Assembly (NCBI GenBank): GCA_963809205.1 | Contig: CAWEIS010000010.1 | Coordinates: 310,001 to 374,000, forward strand | From: DATLLN01 sp963809205 | GTDB taxonomy: Bacteria; Actinomycetota; Thermoleophilia; Gaiellales; JAICJC01 | Reading direction: 5' to 3' | DNA length: 64,000 bases | Shown: positions 42,864 to 49,786 of the stretch, piece by piece | How the letters are laid out: every line of letters starts with the position of its first letter | How positions within the stretch are numbered: position 1 is the stretch's first letter | Position numbers and translations under genes: made by a program | Notes under the pieces: generated by a model | What the model saw: the letters and a program-made list of their open reading frames with translations, nothing else | Database searches by the model: none | What the model was told of the DNA's origin: nothing

Positions 42864-43655
42864 ATGGCGGAGCCTCCGCAGGAGGATGTCGAGCGGCTGT
42901 ACGGCCTCGATCTGGACGAGTTCATCGCCGCCCGCGACGCGACCGCCCGGCGCCTGCGCAGCGATGGACGGCGCGAGGAGGCGGACGGCGTGAAGGCGCT
43001 CCGCAAGCCGTCCAATTCGGCGTGGATCGTCAACCGCCTCACCCGCGCCGAACCGGTGGTCGTCGACGAGCTGCTGGCGGCGGGCGGACGGCTGCGGGAC
43101 ATCCAGCTGGGTGGCGGTGGCGGCGGCGACCTGCGCGAGGCGATGGATGACGAGCGTCGTGCGCTCGACCGCGCGATGCGCAACGCCGAGGAGATCGCCA
43201 CCCATGCGAATCTGGCCTCGCGGGCGACGCTCGACCGCGTGCGCGACACGCTCCACCTGGCCGCGCTCGACCCGAACGTCGGCGCCGAGGCCGAGCGGGG
43301 CGTGCTCGTCAAGGAGGGTCGCGCGACGGGGTTCACCGACCTCGCCGTGTTCGCGCCGTCGCCGGCCCCGAGCCGCAAGGCCGCGCCGTCGACGAAGCCG
43401 GCGGCGAAGACGTCGCCGGCCGACGCGCGCAAGGCGGCAGCTGCCGAGCGGGCGGCGGCGCGGGAACGCGAGCGGCGCGAGAAGGCGGTCGCGAAGGCCC
43501 GCGACCGGCTGGCCGCCGCGGAGAAGCAGCTGGCGGCGGCGGAGCGCGACGCCGACCGCGCCCGGGCCGCGCTGGAGAAGGCCGAGCGGGCGGCCGGCAC
43601 GGCGCGCGGCGTGCGCGACGACGCCCAGGCGCAGCTGGCCGAGCTCGACGGCTGA
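42864..43655 (+). CDS. Coiled-coil rich protein of unknown function
   Basis: The 263-residue protein starts MAEPPQEDVERLYGLDLDEFI and has a folded N-terminal half (REEADGVKALRKPSNSAWIVNRLTRAE). A long Ala/Lys/Glu/Arg-rich coiled coil runs from about residue 175 to the end. No hydrophobic helix. TAGTCT (42852-42857) lies 6 nt before the ATG, consistent with a leaderless mRNA. Similar proteins occur in actinobacteria, function unknown; possibly a DNA- or cell-wall-associated structural factor. Confidence 0.7.
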   Translation: MAEPPQEDVERLYGLDLDEFIAARDATARRLRSDGRREEADGVKALRKPSNSAWIVNRLTRAEPVVVDELLAAGGRLRDIQLGGGGGGDLREAMDDERRALDRAMRNAEEIATHANLASRATLDRVRDTLHLAALDPNVGAEAERGVLVKEGRATGFTDLAVFAPSPAPSRKAAPSTKPAAKTSPADARKAAAAERAAARERERREKAVAKARDRLAAAEKQLAAAERDADRARAALEKAERAAGTARGVRDDAQAQLAELDG

Positions 43656-43658
43656 CCG

Positions 43659-44597
43659 TCAGCGGGCGCGCTGGGCGATGGTGACGCCGGCCAGGATGGC
43701 GGCCGACGCGGCGATCAGCGGCGCGGTGAAGTCCTCGCCCAGCAGCAGGGCGGCCAGCACGAGCCCCGAGAACGGCTGCAGGAACTGGATTGTGGCGATC
43801 CTGGCGATGCCGCCGTGCGCCAGCGCCCAGTACCACCCGACGTAGCCGACTATCGACGTCACCGTGGCCAGGAAGATGACCGCCGCCCACGGGCCGGGGT
43901 CGGCGTGCGGGATCCCGTCGGCGGCAAGGTCGCCGACCACCACGGGTGCGATCACGAGCAGACCGATCGCAACCCCCCAGAAGGTGGTGGCCAGGCTGTT
44001 GTACCCGGTCTGCCCGAGCCGCGCACCGGCCACGTAGCCGAGGGCGACGACCAGCACCGACACGGCGATCAGCAGGTCGCCGGACAGGCTGGTGTGCGCG
44101 CCGCCTCCGCCGGCGCGGAACGCGACCAGCACGACCTCGCCTGCGAGCGCCACGGCCGACCCGACCACCCATCCCCGCACCGGGCGGCGGCGTGCCAGGA
44201 GCGCCGCGTAGGCGCCGGTGAAGATCGGCAGCGAGGCGAGGATCATCCCGCCGTGCATGGCCGACGTGCGCTGCTGGCCGAACGTGAAGAGCAGCGGGAA
44301 CAGGACGAAGCCCGACAGCGCGGACACCAGCAGCAGCTTGCGTCCGCCCGGCGATGCCGGGAGCGCCTGGCGGGTTGCGGCCAGCACCGCGCCTCCCAGC
44401 AGCCCGGCCATCGAGGTGCGCAGGACGGCGACCGTCAGCGGATCGAAATCGCGCACGGCGATCCGCGTGAGCACCGGTGTCGCGCCCCAGAATGTCATCA
44501 CGGCGACGGCGACCACGATCGGCACGACGGGAAGATCCCGCCGCCCGCCGCCGTCACGATTGCGGTAGGAATCGCCATCTTCCAGGGAGACAACCAT
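43659..44597 (-). CDS. EamA-type (DMT) transporter
   Basis: The ~312-residue protein has ten hydrophobic segments in two EamA repeats: VVAVAVMTFWGATPVLTRIAV, LRTSMAGLLGGAVLAA..., LLLVSALSGFVLFPLLFTFG and, in the second repeat, AVIFLATVTSIVGYVGWYWALAHGG followed by IQFLQPFSGLVLAALLLGE. Exports amino acids or metabolites in related proteins. The start is uncertain: ATG 44597 is taken, which overlaps the ATG of the opposite gene through the palindrome CATG; GTG starts further in are possible. Confidence 0.85.
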   Translation of the reverse strand: MVVSLEDGDSYRNRDGGGRRDLPVVPIVVAVAVMTFWGATPVLTRIAVRDFDPLTVAVLRTSMAGLLGGAVLAATRQALPASPGGRKLLLVSALSGFVLFPLLFTFGQQRTSAMHGGMILASLPIFTGAYAALLARRRPVRGWVVGSAVALAGEVVLVAFRAGGGGAHTSLSGDLLIAVSVLVVALGYVAGARLGQTGYNSLATTFWGVAIGLLVIAPVVVGDLAADGIPHADPGPWAAVIFLATVTSIVGYVGWYWALAHGGIARIATIQFLQPFSGLVLAALLLGEDFTAPLIAASAAILAGVTIAQRAR

Positions 44598-44934
44598 GTC
44601 GTGTTCGCTCACATCAGCTCGCATCGCGCTGGCGGCCGCGCTCGCATCCTCTGCGCTCGTGCTCGCCGCGCCGGCGATGGCCGACCAGGCGGTGCTCCCG
44701 TCGGCGCACCACAGCCAGGCGACCGCCCAGCCGGCGACGGATCAACAGGTGCTCCCGTCGGCGCACCACGGCCAGACGTCCGCCCAGCTTCCGGCTCCGG
44801 CGGTCCAGCAGTCATCGAACGGTTCGTCGTGGAACGACGTGGCGACGGTGGCCGCGGCCGCACTGCTCGGCTCGGGGATCACGCTCGGTGCGATGACCCT
44901 GTGGCGGCGCCGCGACCAGCCGGTGTCCGCCTAG
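44596..44934 (+). CDS. Secreted His-containing repeat protein with C-terminal anchor
   Basis: The 112-residue protein has a signal peptide (ALAAALASSALVLAAPAMA). Two copies of a repeat follow (QAVLPSAHHSQATAQ / QQVLPSAHHGQTSAQ), both with an HH pair. A second TM helix (VATVAAAALLGSGITLGAMTLW) ends in RRR. The layout suggests a cell-surface tether with a metal-binding loop. The ATG is preceded by AGGGAGAC. No known family. Confidence 0.65.
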   Translation: MSCSLTSARIALAAALASSALVLAAPAMADQAVLPSAHHSQATAQPATDQQVLPSAHHGQTSAQLPAPAVQQSSNGSSWNDVATVAAAALLGSGITLGAMTLWRRRDQPVSA

Positions 44935-44944
44935 ACGCAATCAT

Positions 44945-45286
44945 CTAGAGACCGCGCTCGCGGCGCTCCTCCTCCTCGACGGTGCGCTCCGCGGTGGGGA
45001 CGGCTTCGAGCCGGGCGTCGGGAATCGGCTGGCCGCTCTCGATCGACACGCCGAAGCTCCCCTCGCGGAGCCGCTCCTCGGCGCGCTCGACGGCGGCCAG
45101 CTGGTTTCGCAGCTCCTCCATCCGGCCCGCGTCGAGCTCCTCCTGGTAGAGGTCGGAGGCGTCGTCGGCGAGGTCGGTGGTGGACAGCTCGTCGGCGGGC
45201 TCGATGCCGAGCCCGGCGAGCTCGTCCGTGATCCGCTGGCGTTCCGCACTGAGTAGCTCGGCTGCTCGTTCGTCGTCCACCGGCAT
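44945..45286 (-). CDS. DksA/TraR-family protein lacking the zinc cysteines
   Basis: The 113-residue protein follows the DksA/TraR pattern: a coiled-coil N-terminus (ELLSAERQRITDELAGLG...) then EERLREGSFGVSIESGQPIPDARLEAVP. The usual C-x2-C...C-x2-C zinc ligands are missing (FGVSIESG instead of FGxCxxCG), and the tail is Glu/Arg-rich. The secondary-channel binding helix may remain functional. Stress-related transcription control is inferred from the family. The element at 45301-45329 lies upstream of the start. Confidence 0.8.
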   Translation of the reverse strand: MPVDDERAAELLSAERQRITDELAGLGIEPADELSTTDLADDASDLYQEELDAGRMEELRNQLAAVERAEERLREGSFGVSIESGQPIPDARLEAVPTAERTVEEEERRERGL

Positions 45287-45300
45287 GTCCTTCGGTCGGC

Positions 45301-45329
45301 GCAACAACGGGGTCTGACCCCTTTGTTGC
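45301..45329. repeat. GGGGTCTGACCCC palindromic element, second copy
   Basis: GCAACAA (45301-45307) and TTGTTGC (45323-45329) flank the core GGGGTCTGACCCC (45309-45321), giving a nearly perfect inverted repeat with one mismatch pair. The related copy at 27822-27863 shares the core and flanks. It lies between the divergent or adjacent genes at 44945 and 45390, both on the minus strand. Confidence 0.7.
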
Positions 45330-45389
45330 ATGGGGTGTGCACGGCCGGAGCCACGTTAGGCGATCGTGCCGCCGGCGCGCAAACCGGTG

Positions 45390-45947
45390 CTACAGCAGCA
45401 CGCCCGGTGGCTCGGCCAGCCCGGGGTGTGCGTCGGCGAATGCGCGCGATCGGGCGACGGTGCGCATCCACTCGTAGTGCAGCTGCTTGGTGACCACGGA
45501 CACGACGCCCGCGCGCCGCATTCGCTCGAGGCCGGCGCCGTGCGCGGTGCCCGGTGAGCCGACGGCGTCCTCGACGACCACCGCCCGTCGGCCCGAGTCG
45601 AGCAGGCCGAGCGCCGAGTGGGCGACGCAGACGTCGGTCTCCAGGCCCGTCAGCACCACAGTCTCGCGGCCGGTGTCGCGGACGGCGGCGCCGGCCAGCG
45701 GATCGTCCGCCAGGCCGAACACCTCCTTGCGGACCGCCGTGTGCCCGGCGAGCCGGGGATCGAGGGGCCCCCAGGTCTCGGGCGACTCGACGGTGGCGAT
45801 CACCGGGATCGCGCAGAACTGCGCGCTCATGGCCAGGAACGCGATGCGCCGCACGATGTCCTCGCCGTCTTCCACCCGGGCCAGGAATCCCGGCTGGACG
45901 TCGATCACGGCGAGCACGCAGTCGTCCGGGTCGATCAGATGTCCCAT
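45390..45947 (-). CDS. Isochorismatase-family cysteine hydrolase
   Basis: The 185-residue protein has the catalytic triad: Asp16 (LAVIDVQPGF), Lys near 73 (TAVRKEVFG) and Cys near 111 (ETDVCVAHSALGLLDSG). The following helix and SPGTAHGAGLERMRRAGV also fit. Family members hydrolyse isochorismate, amides such as nicotinamide, or related small molecules. Substrate not predicted. Upstream on the minus strand, TAGGAT is 7 nt before the ATG; divergent from the serine hydrolase gene. Confidence 0.88.
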   Translation of the reverse strand: MGHLIDPDDCVLAVIDVQPGFLARVEDGEDIVRRIAFLAMSAQFCAIPVIATVESPETWGPLDPRLAGHTAVRKEVFGLADDPLAGAAVRDTGRETVVLTGLETDVCVAHSALGLLDSGRRAVVVEDAVGSPGTAHGAGLERMRRAGVVSVVTKQLHYEWMRTVARSRAFADAHPGLAEPPGVLL

Positions 45948-45978
45948 CCGTCCGATCCTACGCCGGTAGGGTGATGCG

Positions 45979-47046
45979 ATGGACGCCGAGGCCATCGACC
46001 ACCATCTCCAGCAGCGCGCCGACGAGGACGAGTTCTCCGGCGTGATCCGCGTCGAGCAGTCCGGAAAGGTGCTGCTCGAGCGCGGCTACGGGCTGGCCAG
46101 CCGGACGTGGGGCGTGCCGTGCCGGCCCGAGCACCGGTTCGACACCGCGTCGATCACGAAGGTGTTCACCGCGGTCGCGGTGCTCCAGCAGGTCGAGGCA
46201 GGCGCGTTCGCGCTGGACAGCTCGGTCGTCGGCTACCTGGGCCTCGAGGGCACCCGTGTGGCTCCCGAGGTGACGCCGTACCACCTGCTCACCCACACCT
46301 CCGGCATCGGCGACGACGCCGACGAGGAGGACGGCGTGGAGTACGAGACGCTGTTCGTCGAGAGGCCGAACTACTCGATCGCCGAGACCGCCGATTTCCT
46401 GCCCCAGTGTGCGTACAACGAGCCGAAGTTCGCGCCCGGCGAGGGCACCCGCTACTGCAACTGCTCCTACGTGCTGCTCGGCCTGATGGTGGAGCGTGCG
46501 TCGGGCATGCCCTACCGCGAGTACGTGATGCGTCACGTGTTCGGGCCGGCCGGGATGGAGCGCTCCGGCTTCTTCCGGATGGACCGGATCGAGCCGGACG
46601 TCGCCGAGGGCGCCGATCCGGTGACCGACGACGCCGGGGCCGTGGTCGGCTGGCGGCGCGGCATCTACAGCTATCCGCCGGTCGGGTCGCCGGACGGCGG
46701 CGCGCACGTGACGGCCGGTGACCTGACCGCGTTCCACCGCGCGCTGCGCGACGGGCGGCTGCTGGGGCCGGAGTCGACGGCCGCGATCCTGGAGCCCAAG
46801 GAGGACTACAAAGCGATGCCGGGCGGCATGCACCGCACCGGCTTCGGCTTCGAGTTCGAGGTCGACGCGGGCGGCGACGTCGTCAGCTGGTGGAAGGAGG
46901 GCATCAACGTCGGCGTCAGCGGCGTGCTCTCCCACTGGCCCCGCTCCGATGTCACCTTCGCCCTGCTGAGCAACCGCCAGGAGGGCGCCTGGGGGCCGAT
47001 CGAGGCGATCGAGCAGATCATCCGCGCGGATCCCGGGACGACCTAG
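45979..47046 (+). CDS. Beta-lactamase/PBP-like serine hydrolase
   Basis: The 355-residue protein has S58-x-x-K61 (TASITKVFTA) and the Tyr-x-Asn motif (RYCNCSYVLLG). A late GFGFEFEVDAGG...NVGVSGVLSHWPR region replaces the KTG triad. This is the class C beta-lactamase/esterase fold. No signal peptide is visible, so cytoplasmic. TAGGGT (45967-45972) is 6 nt upstream, suggesting a leaderless transcript. It shares a CTAG stop overlap with the convergent small TM gene. Confidence 0.88.
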   Translation: MDAEAIDHHLQQRADEDEFSGVIRVEQSGKVLLERGYGLASRTWGVPCRPEHRFDTASITKVFTAVAVLQQVEAGAFALDSSVVGYLGLEGTRVAPEVTPYHLLTHTSGIGDDADEEDGVEYETLFVERPNYSIAETADFLPQCAYNEPKFAPGEGTRYCNCSYVLLGLMVERASGMPYREYVMRHVFGPAGMERSGFFRMDRIEPDVAEGADPVTDDAGAVVGWRRGIYSYPPVGSPDGGAHVTAGDLTAFHRALRDGRLLGPESTAAILEPKEDYKAMPGGMHRTGFGFEFEVDAGGDVVSWWKEGINVGVSGVLSHWPRSDVTFALLSNRQEGAWGPIEAIEQIIRADPGTT

Positions 47047-47207
47047 GGCCGAGGTGGGGGCGGGTCGCCGACCTCCGGCTCGTCGCGCCCGCGGCGGGTC
47101 TGCCGCCACGGCCGGAACTCGCGGAAGTTGGGGCCGACCAGCCGCCACGCCGTCACCAGGCCGGCGACGACGACGATCGCGATCACGATCCAGATCATTG
47201 CGCTCAT
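47043..47207 (-). CDS. Small single-pass membrane protein (54 aa)
   Basis: The protein starts MSAMIWIVIAIVVVAGLVTAW, one TM helix, followed by a basic/Pro-rich tail (FREFRPWRQTRRGRDEPEVG). It is expressed from a SigB-like promoter at 47217-47241 only 9 nt from its ATG. Its stop shares CTAG with the serine hydrolase. Possibly a stress-induced membrane protein; no family known. Confidence 0.65.
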   Translation of the reverse strand: MSAMIWIVIAIVVVAGLVTAWRLVGPNFREFRPWRQTRRGRDEPEVGDPPPPRP

Positions 47208-47216
47208 TGACCGTGC

Positions 47217-47241
47217 ATACCCGCGGACGCCCCGGACGAAC
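47217..47241 (-). promoter_or_regulatory. SigB/SigF-type promoter of the small TM gene
   Basis: Minus strand GTTC (47241-47238) and GGGTAT (47222-47217) are 15 nt apart, leading to the ATG at 47207. It is divergent to the promoter at 47253-47277. Confidence 0.6.
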
Positions 47242-47252
47242 CCACCGTCGGT

Positions 47253-47277
47253 GTTTCGGCCGGCGCGGCGAGGGCAC
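47253..47277 (+). promoter_or_regulatory. SigB/SigF-type promoter of the uracil-DNA glycosylase gene
   Basis: GTTT (47253-47256) and GGGCAC (47272-47277) are 15 nt apart, 9 nt before the ATG at 47287. The -10 has one C in place of T. With the divergent promoter at 47217-47241, 11 nt separate the two -35 regions. Confidence 0.55.
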
Positions 47278-47286
47278 CGGACAGGC

Positions 47287-47881
47287 ATGACCGCGTCGCA
47301 CGGCCGGAGTCTCCACTCGCTGCGGCAGGAGGCGGCCGGGTGCCGGCGCTGCGATCTGTGGCAAAGCGCCACGCAGACCGTGTTCGGCGAGGGTCCGAAA
47401 GGCGCCGAAGTCGTGATGGTCGGCGAGCAGCCGGGCGACCGGGAAGATGTCGAGGGCAGGCCGTTCGTCGGGCCGGCGGGCCGCGTGCTGGACGACGCGA
47501 TGCGCGAGGCGGGCATCGACCGGTCGGCGGTCTACCTGACGAACGCGGTCAAGCACTTCCGCTTCGAGCAGCGAGGCAAGCGGCGGATCCACAAGACGCC
47601 GGCGGGCCGGCAGGTCACCGCCTGCATGCCGTGGTTCTGGGCGGCAGCTCGACGCGCTTTCACCGCGGGTCGTGGTGTTGCTGGGGGCGGTCGCCGCGAA
47701 GGCCGTGATGGGCGCCGACTTTCGCGTGTCCAGACAACATGGGACGACGCTGCCGGGTCCGGGCGAGACGACCGTGCTGGCCACGGCGCACCCCTCGTCC
47801 GTGCTGCGAGCCGGCGATCAGCGCGAACGGCGAATGGCCGAACTGGTCGCCGATCTCGCTGTCGTCCCCACGCTGCTCTAG
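47287..47881 (+). pseudogene. Family 4 uracil-DNA glycosylase, one frameshift
   Basis: The first frame gives SLRQEAAGCRRCDLWQSATQ, EVVMVGEQPGDREDVEGRPFVGPAG and VYLTNAVKHFRFEQRGKRR. At about 47641-47648 the frame shifts, and the downstream frame continues LDALSPRVVVLLGAVAAKAVMG and HPSSVLRAGD. Together these form the standard Fe-S uracil-DNA glycosylase (UDG family 4/5), with Cys pairs at CRRC and later. The reading suggests one extra G near 47643. The stop overlaps the next convergent gene by CTAG. True pseudogene or sequence error cannot be told apart. Confidence 0.75.
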
Positions 47882-48165
47882 ACGCCGGGATCGATCTGCG
47901 AGCGGTGCCACCTGCCGATGCGGCGGGCCTTCCCGCCCAGCGGATCGCCGGGGCCGAATACGAGCAGGATGTACTCCGGATCGTCGGGGTCGGGCTCCAG
48001 CCACTCGTGCCAGAGGGGTACCCCACGGGAGGTCGTCTCGGTGCGCAGCGCTTCGTGCTCCGCACGGTCGGGGTGGGAGTTCCACGCCCGCTCGATCAGC
48101 TGGGCGGCACCATCCGATGTGGCTGCGAGGCCGTGAACCTCGATATGTGCCAGCTCCATCATCAT
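47878..48165 (-). CDS. Hypothetical protein, divergent to MarR
   Basis: The 95-residue protein begins MMMELAHIEVHGLAATSDGA and includes TTSRGVPLWHEWLEPDPDDP followed by EYILLVFGPGDPLG. It resembles small actinobacterial proteins of unknown function; the second or third ATG may be the start. On the minus strand TATACT (48178-48173) is 7 nt before the ATG and overlaps a 13-nt palindrome. The MarR-like regulator is transcribed in the opposite direction. Confidence 0.6.
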   Translation of the reverse strand: MMMELAHIEVHGLAATSDGAAQLIERAWNSHPDRAEHEALRTETTSRGVPLWHEWLEPDPDDPEYILLVFGPGDPLGGKARRIGRWHRSQIDPGV

Positions 48166-48172
48166 GCTCCAA

Positions 48173-48190
48173 AGTATACCGTACTACGGT
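48173..48190. promoter_or_regulatory. -10 with overlapping 13-nt palindrome (probable MarR operator)
   Basis: ACCGTA-C-TACGGT is a perfect palindrome at 48178-48190. The minus-strand -10 TATACT covers 48178-48173. The regulator gene starts at 48244 in the opposite direction. A repressor bound here would block the divergent promoter; that is inference from position. Confidence 0.55.
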
Positions 48191-48243
48191 GTATTTCGCC
48201 AGGAAGCGGCAGGGGTGGGCCGGGGAGTGACGAACACGGCGCG

Positions 48244-48651
48244 GTGCCGGACACGCCACGCATCGGACGCGAGCAGCTGGCGGACGTCGCGCGGTTCCGG
48301 CTCGCGCTGCGCCACTTCGAGCACCGCACCGCCCAGGCGGTCAAGCGATGCGGGCTGACGCCGCAGCGCTACCTGCTGCTGCTGCTCGTCGAGACCACCC
48401 GCGAGCGTGGCGGTGCCACAGTGTCCAGCATCGCCCGCGACCTGGAGATGCCGCAGACCACGGTCACCGATCTGGTGGCGCGCGCCGTCGACATCGGCCT
48501 GCTCGACCGCACCGCGGGCGCCGACGGCCGGGTCAGCCATATCCGGGTGACGGCGGAGGGCCGGCGGCGGCTGCTGGACGCCGTCGATGCGCTCCGGGCG
48601 GAGCGGTCGCAGCTCCGCCAGACGCTGGTCGAGCTGACGAACCTGATCTGA
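48244..48651 (+). CDS. MarR-family transcriptional regulator
   Basis: The 135-residue winged-helix protein has RFRLALRHFEHRTAQAVKRCGLTPQRYLLLL (dimer helices). The DNA-recognition part follows: GGATVSSIARDLEMPQTTVTDLVARAVDIGLLDR and a wing GADGRVSHIRVTAEGRRRL. It starts at GTG 48244, the first start in frame. It likely binds the palindrome at 48178-48190, upstream of it and of the divergent gene, and controls both. Confidence 0.82.
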   Translation: MPDTPRIGREQLADVARFRLALRHFEHRTAQAVKRCGLTPQRYLLLLLVETTRERGGATVSSIARDLEMPQTTVTDLVARAVDIGLLDRTAGADGRVSHIRVTAEGRRRLLDAVDALRAERSQLRQTLVELTNLI

Positions 48652-48733
48652 CAGCCGCCGGCCGGATGCCCCGTCCGGGGGTATTCGGCGGTCGCTCGGC
48701 CCTGTACAGGAGAGAGCAGTCGGCAAGTTGTTC

Positions 48734-48753
48734 CGATCGTTACGTGACGATCG
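48734..48753. promoter_or_regulatory. 20-bp imperfect palindrome upstream of the HTH gene
   Basis: Arms CGATCGT (48734-48740) and ACGATCG (48747-48753) surround TACGTG; 18 of 20 positions are palindromic. It is 24 nt ahead of the ATG at 48777. It is a candidate operator for the small HTH protein. Confidence 0.5.
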
Positions 48754-48776
48754 CAAACAAGTCGTTCTCGGGGGAG

Positions 48777-49094
48777 ATGATGGGTCAGATCACGTGGGAC
48801 CGCAGGTGCCTGCTGTTGACCAACCACGCGTTGGTGATGGCGGTGATCGCCGCGGACCCCACGGTCCGCGTGAAGGAGATCGCCGAGCGCGTCGAGGTGT
48901 CCGAACGCGCCGTCGAGTCGCTGTTGAACGACCTGACCGACGTCGGGTTCATCTCGCGCCGGCGGGTGGGCCGCCGGAACGTCTACGAGGTGCACGAACA
49001 GATGCAGCTGCGCCATCCGCTGGTCGAGCATGCGCGGGTGGGCGACCTGCTGGCGGCGCTTGGTCCGCGGCTCCGGCGGAGAAGCCTGAAGTGA
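48777..49094 (+). CDS. Small winged-HTH regulator
   Basis: The 105-residue protein shows LLLTNHALVMAVIAADPTVRVKEIAERVEVSERAVESLLNDLTDVGFISRRRVGRRNVYEVH. This is a wHTH where VKEIAERVEVSERAV is the recognition region and RRRVGRRNVY the wing. Two ATGs (48777, 48780) follow GGGGGAG. It is not a full MarR or IclR protein. It may control itself through the palindrome at 48734-48753. Confidence 0.72.
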   Translation: MMGQITWDRRCLLLTNHALVMAVIAADPTVRVKEIAERVEVSERAVESLLNDLTDVGFISRRRVGRRNVYEVHEQMQLRHPLVEHARVGDLLAALGPRLRRRSLK

Positions 49095-49207
49095 GCTTCG
49101 GGCATGGGGCTTCGGCGCCCGGATCGGCGGAAAACATCGTCGCTTGTGCAGGCGACAGCGATATGGCAATGGTGAGATCGCACATGAGTTCGACGACCAA
49201 GGGGGTC

Positions 49208-49702
49208 ATGATGAAACGAACTCTGGTTTCTGCGATCATCGCCTCGCTGCTGGTGTTCGTGTCAGCGGGTGCCGCCGCCACCTACGGCGTGCACTACGCG
49301 CGGTCTCACGGGTCTGCCTGCCCGTCCGGCGCAGCCGCCAGCACGACCCCGGACGTCGCTTCGGCGCACGTCCGCGCTGGCTCACGCCGCTCGACCGCCG
49401 ACACGGCGAAGCACCATCGGGCGACCCGGCGAGACCACCCGCTGGTGACGGTTCGCAGCACCGCCGCCGCCGGGCGGACGACCACGACCGTGCAGACGCC
49501 GGACGGCACCGGCGGCGTCACCCAGACGCCCGCCGGAGGGACTGCCGGAACCGGTGTCGCGGTTGGCGTCGCGGGGACCAGTGTGAACGTCGGAACCGGC
49601 GGTCGGGGAACGACCGTCGACGTGCACGTCGGTGTCGATCCACCCGTTCTCCGGGACATCCTCCACCTCCCGGACAGACTCCTCGGGGGCATCGCGCCGT
49701 AG
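49208..49702 (+). CDS. Secreted Thr/Gly-rich protein
   Basis: The 164-residue protein has a signal sequence (KRTLVSAIIASLLVFVSAGAAA) and a Ser/Thr/Arg-rich middle (HVRAGSRRSTADTAKHHRATRR). A Gly/Thr/Val-rich repeat-like part (VQTPDGTGGVTQTPAGGTAG, GTGVAVGVAGTSVNVGTGG) and a short C-terminal VLRDILHLPDRLLGGIAP follow. No conserved domain is recognised. It ends in front of a strong hairpin at 49719-49750. Confidence 0.6.
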   Translation: MMKRTLVSAIIASLLVFVSAGAAATYGVHYARSHGSACPSGAAASTTPDVASAHVRAGSRRSTADTAKHHRATRRDHPLVTVRSTAAAGRTTTTVQTPDGTGGVTQTPAGGTAGTGVAVGVAGTSVNVGTGGRGTTVDVHVGVDPPVLRDILHLPDRLLGGIAP

Positions 49703-49718
49703 CACCGCCACCACGGGG

Positions 49719-49750
49719 CGGGGGCCCGGGCCGGTACTCGACCGGGCCCC
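49719..49750 (+). terminator. 10-bp hairpin after the secreted protein gene
   Basis: GGGGGCCCGG (49719-49728) pairs with CCGGGCCCCC (49741-49750) with a 12-nt loop, followed by ACCCAGCTTT. It is the clearest terminator-like stem in the window. Confidence 0.65.
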
Positions 49751-49786
49751 CACCCAGCTTTGCCATGCCAACGAACGGGGTGAGAG

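Noticed and set aside
40203..43256. 1017-residue minus-strand open frame
   Set aside because: Antisense to the sensor phosphatase; no motifs, low hydrophobicity and Arg/His/Gln-rich composition.
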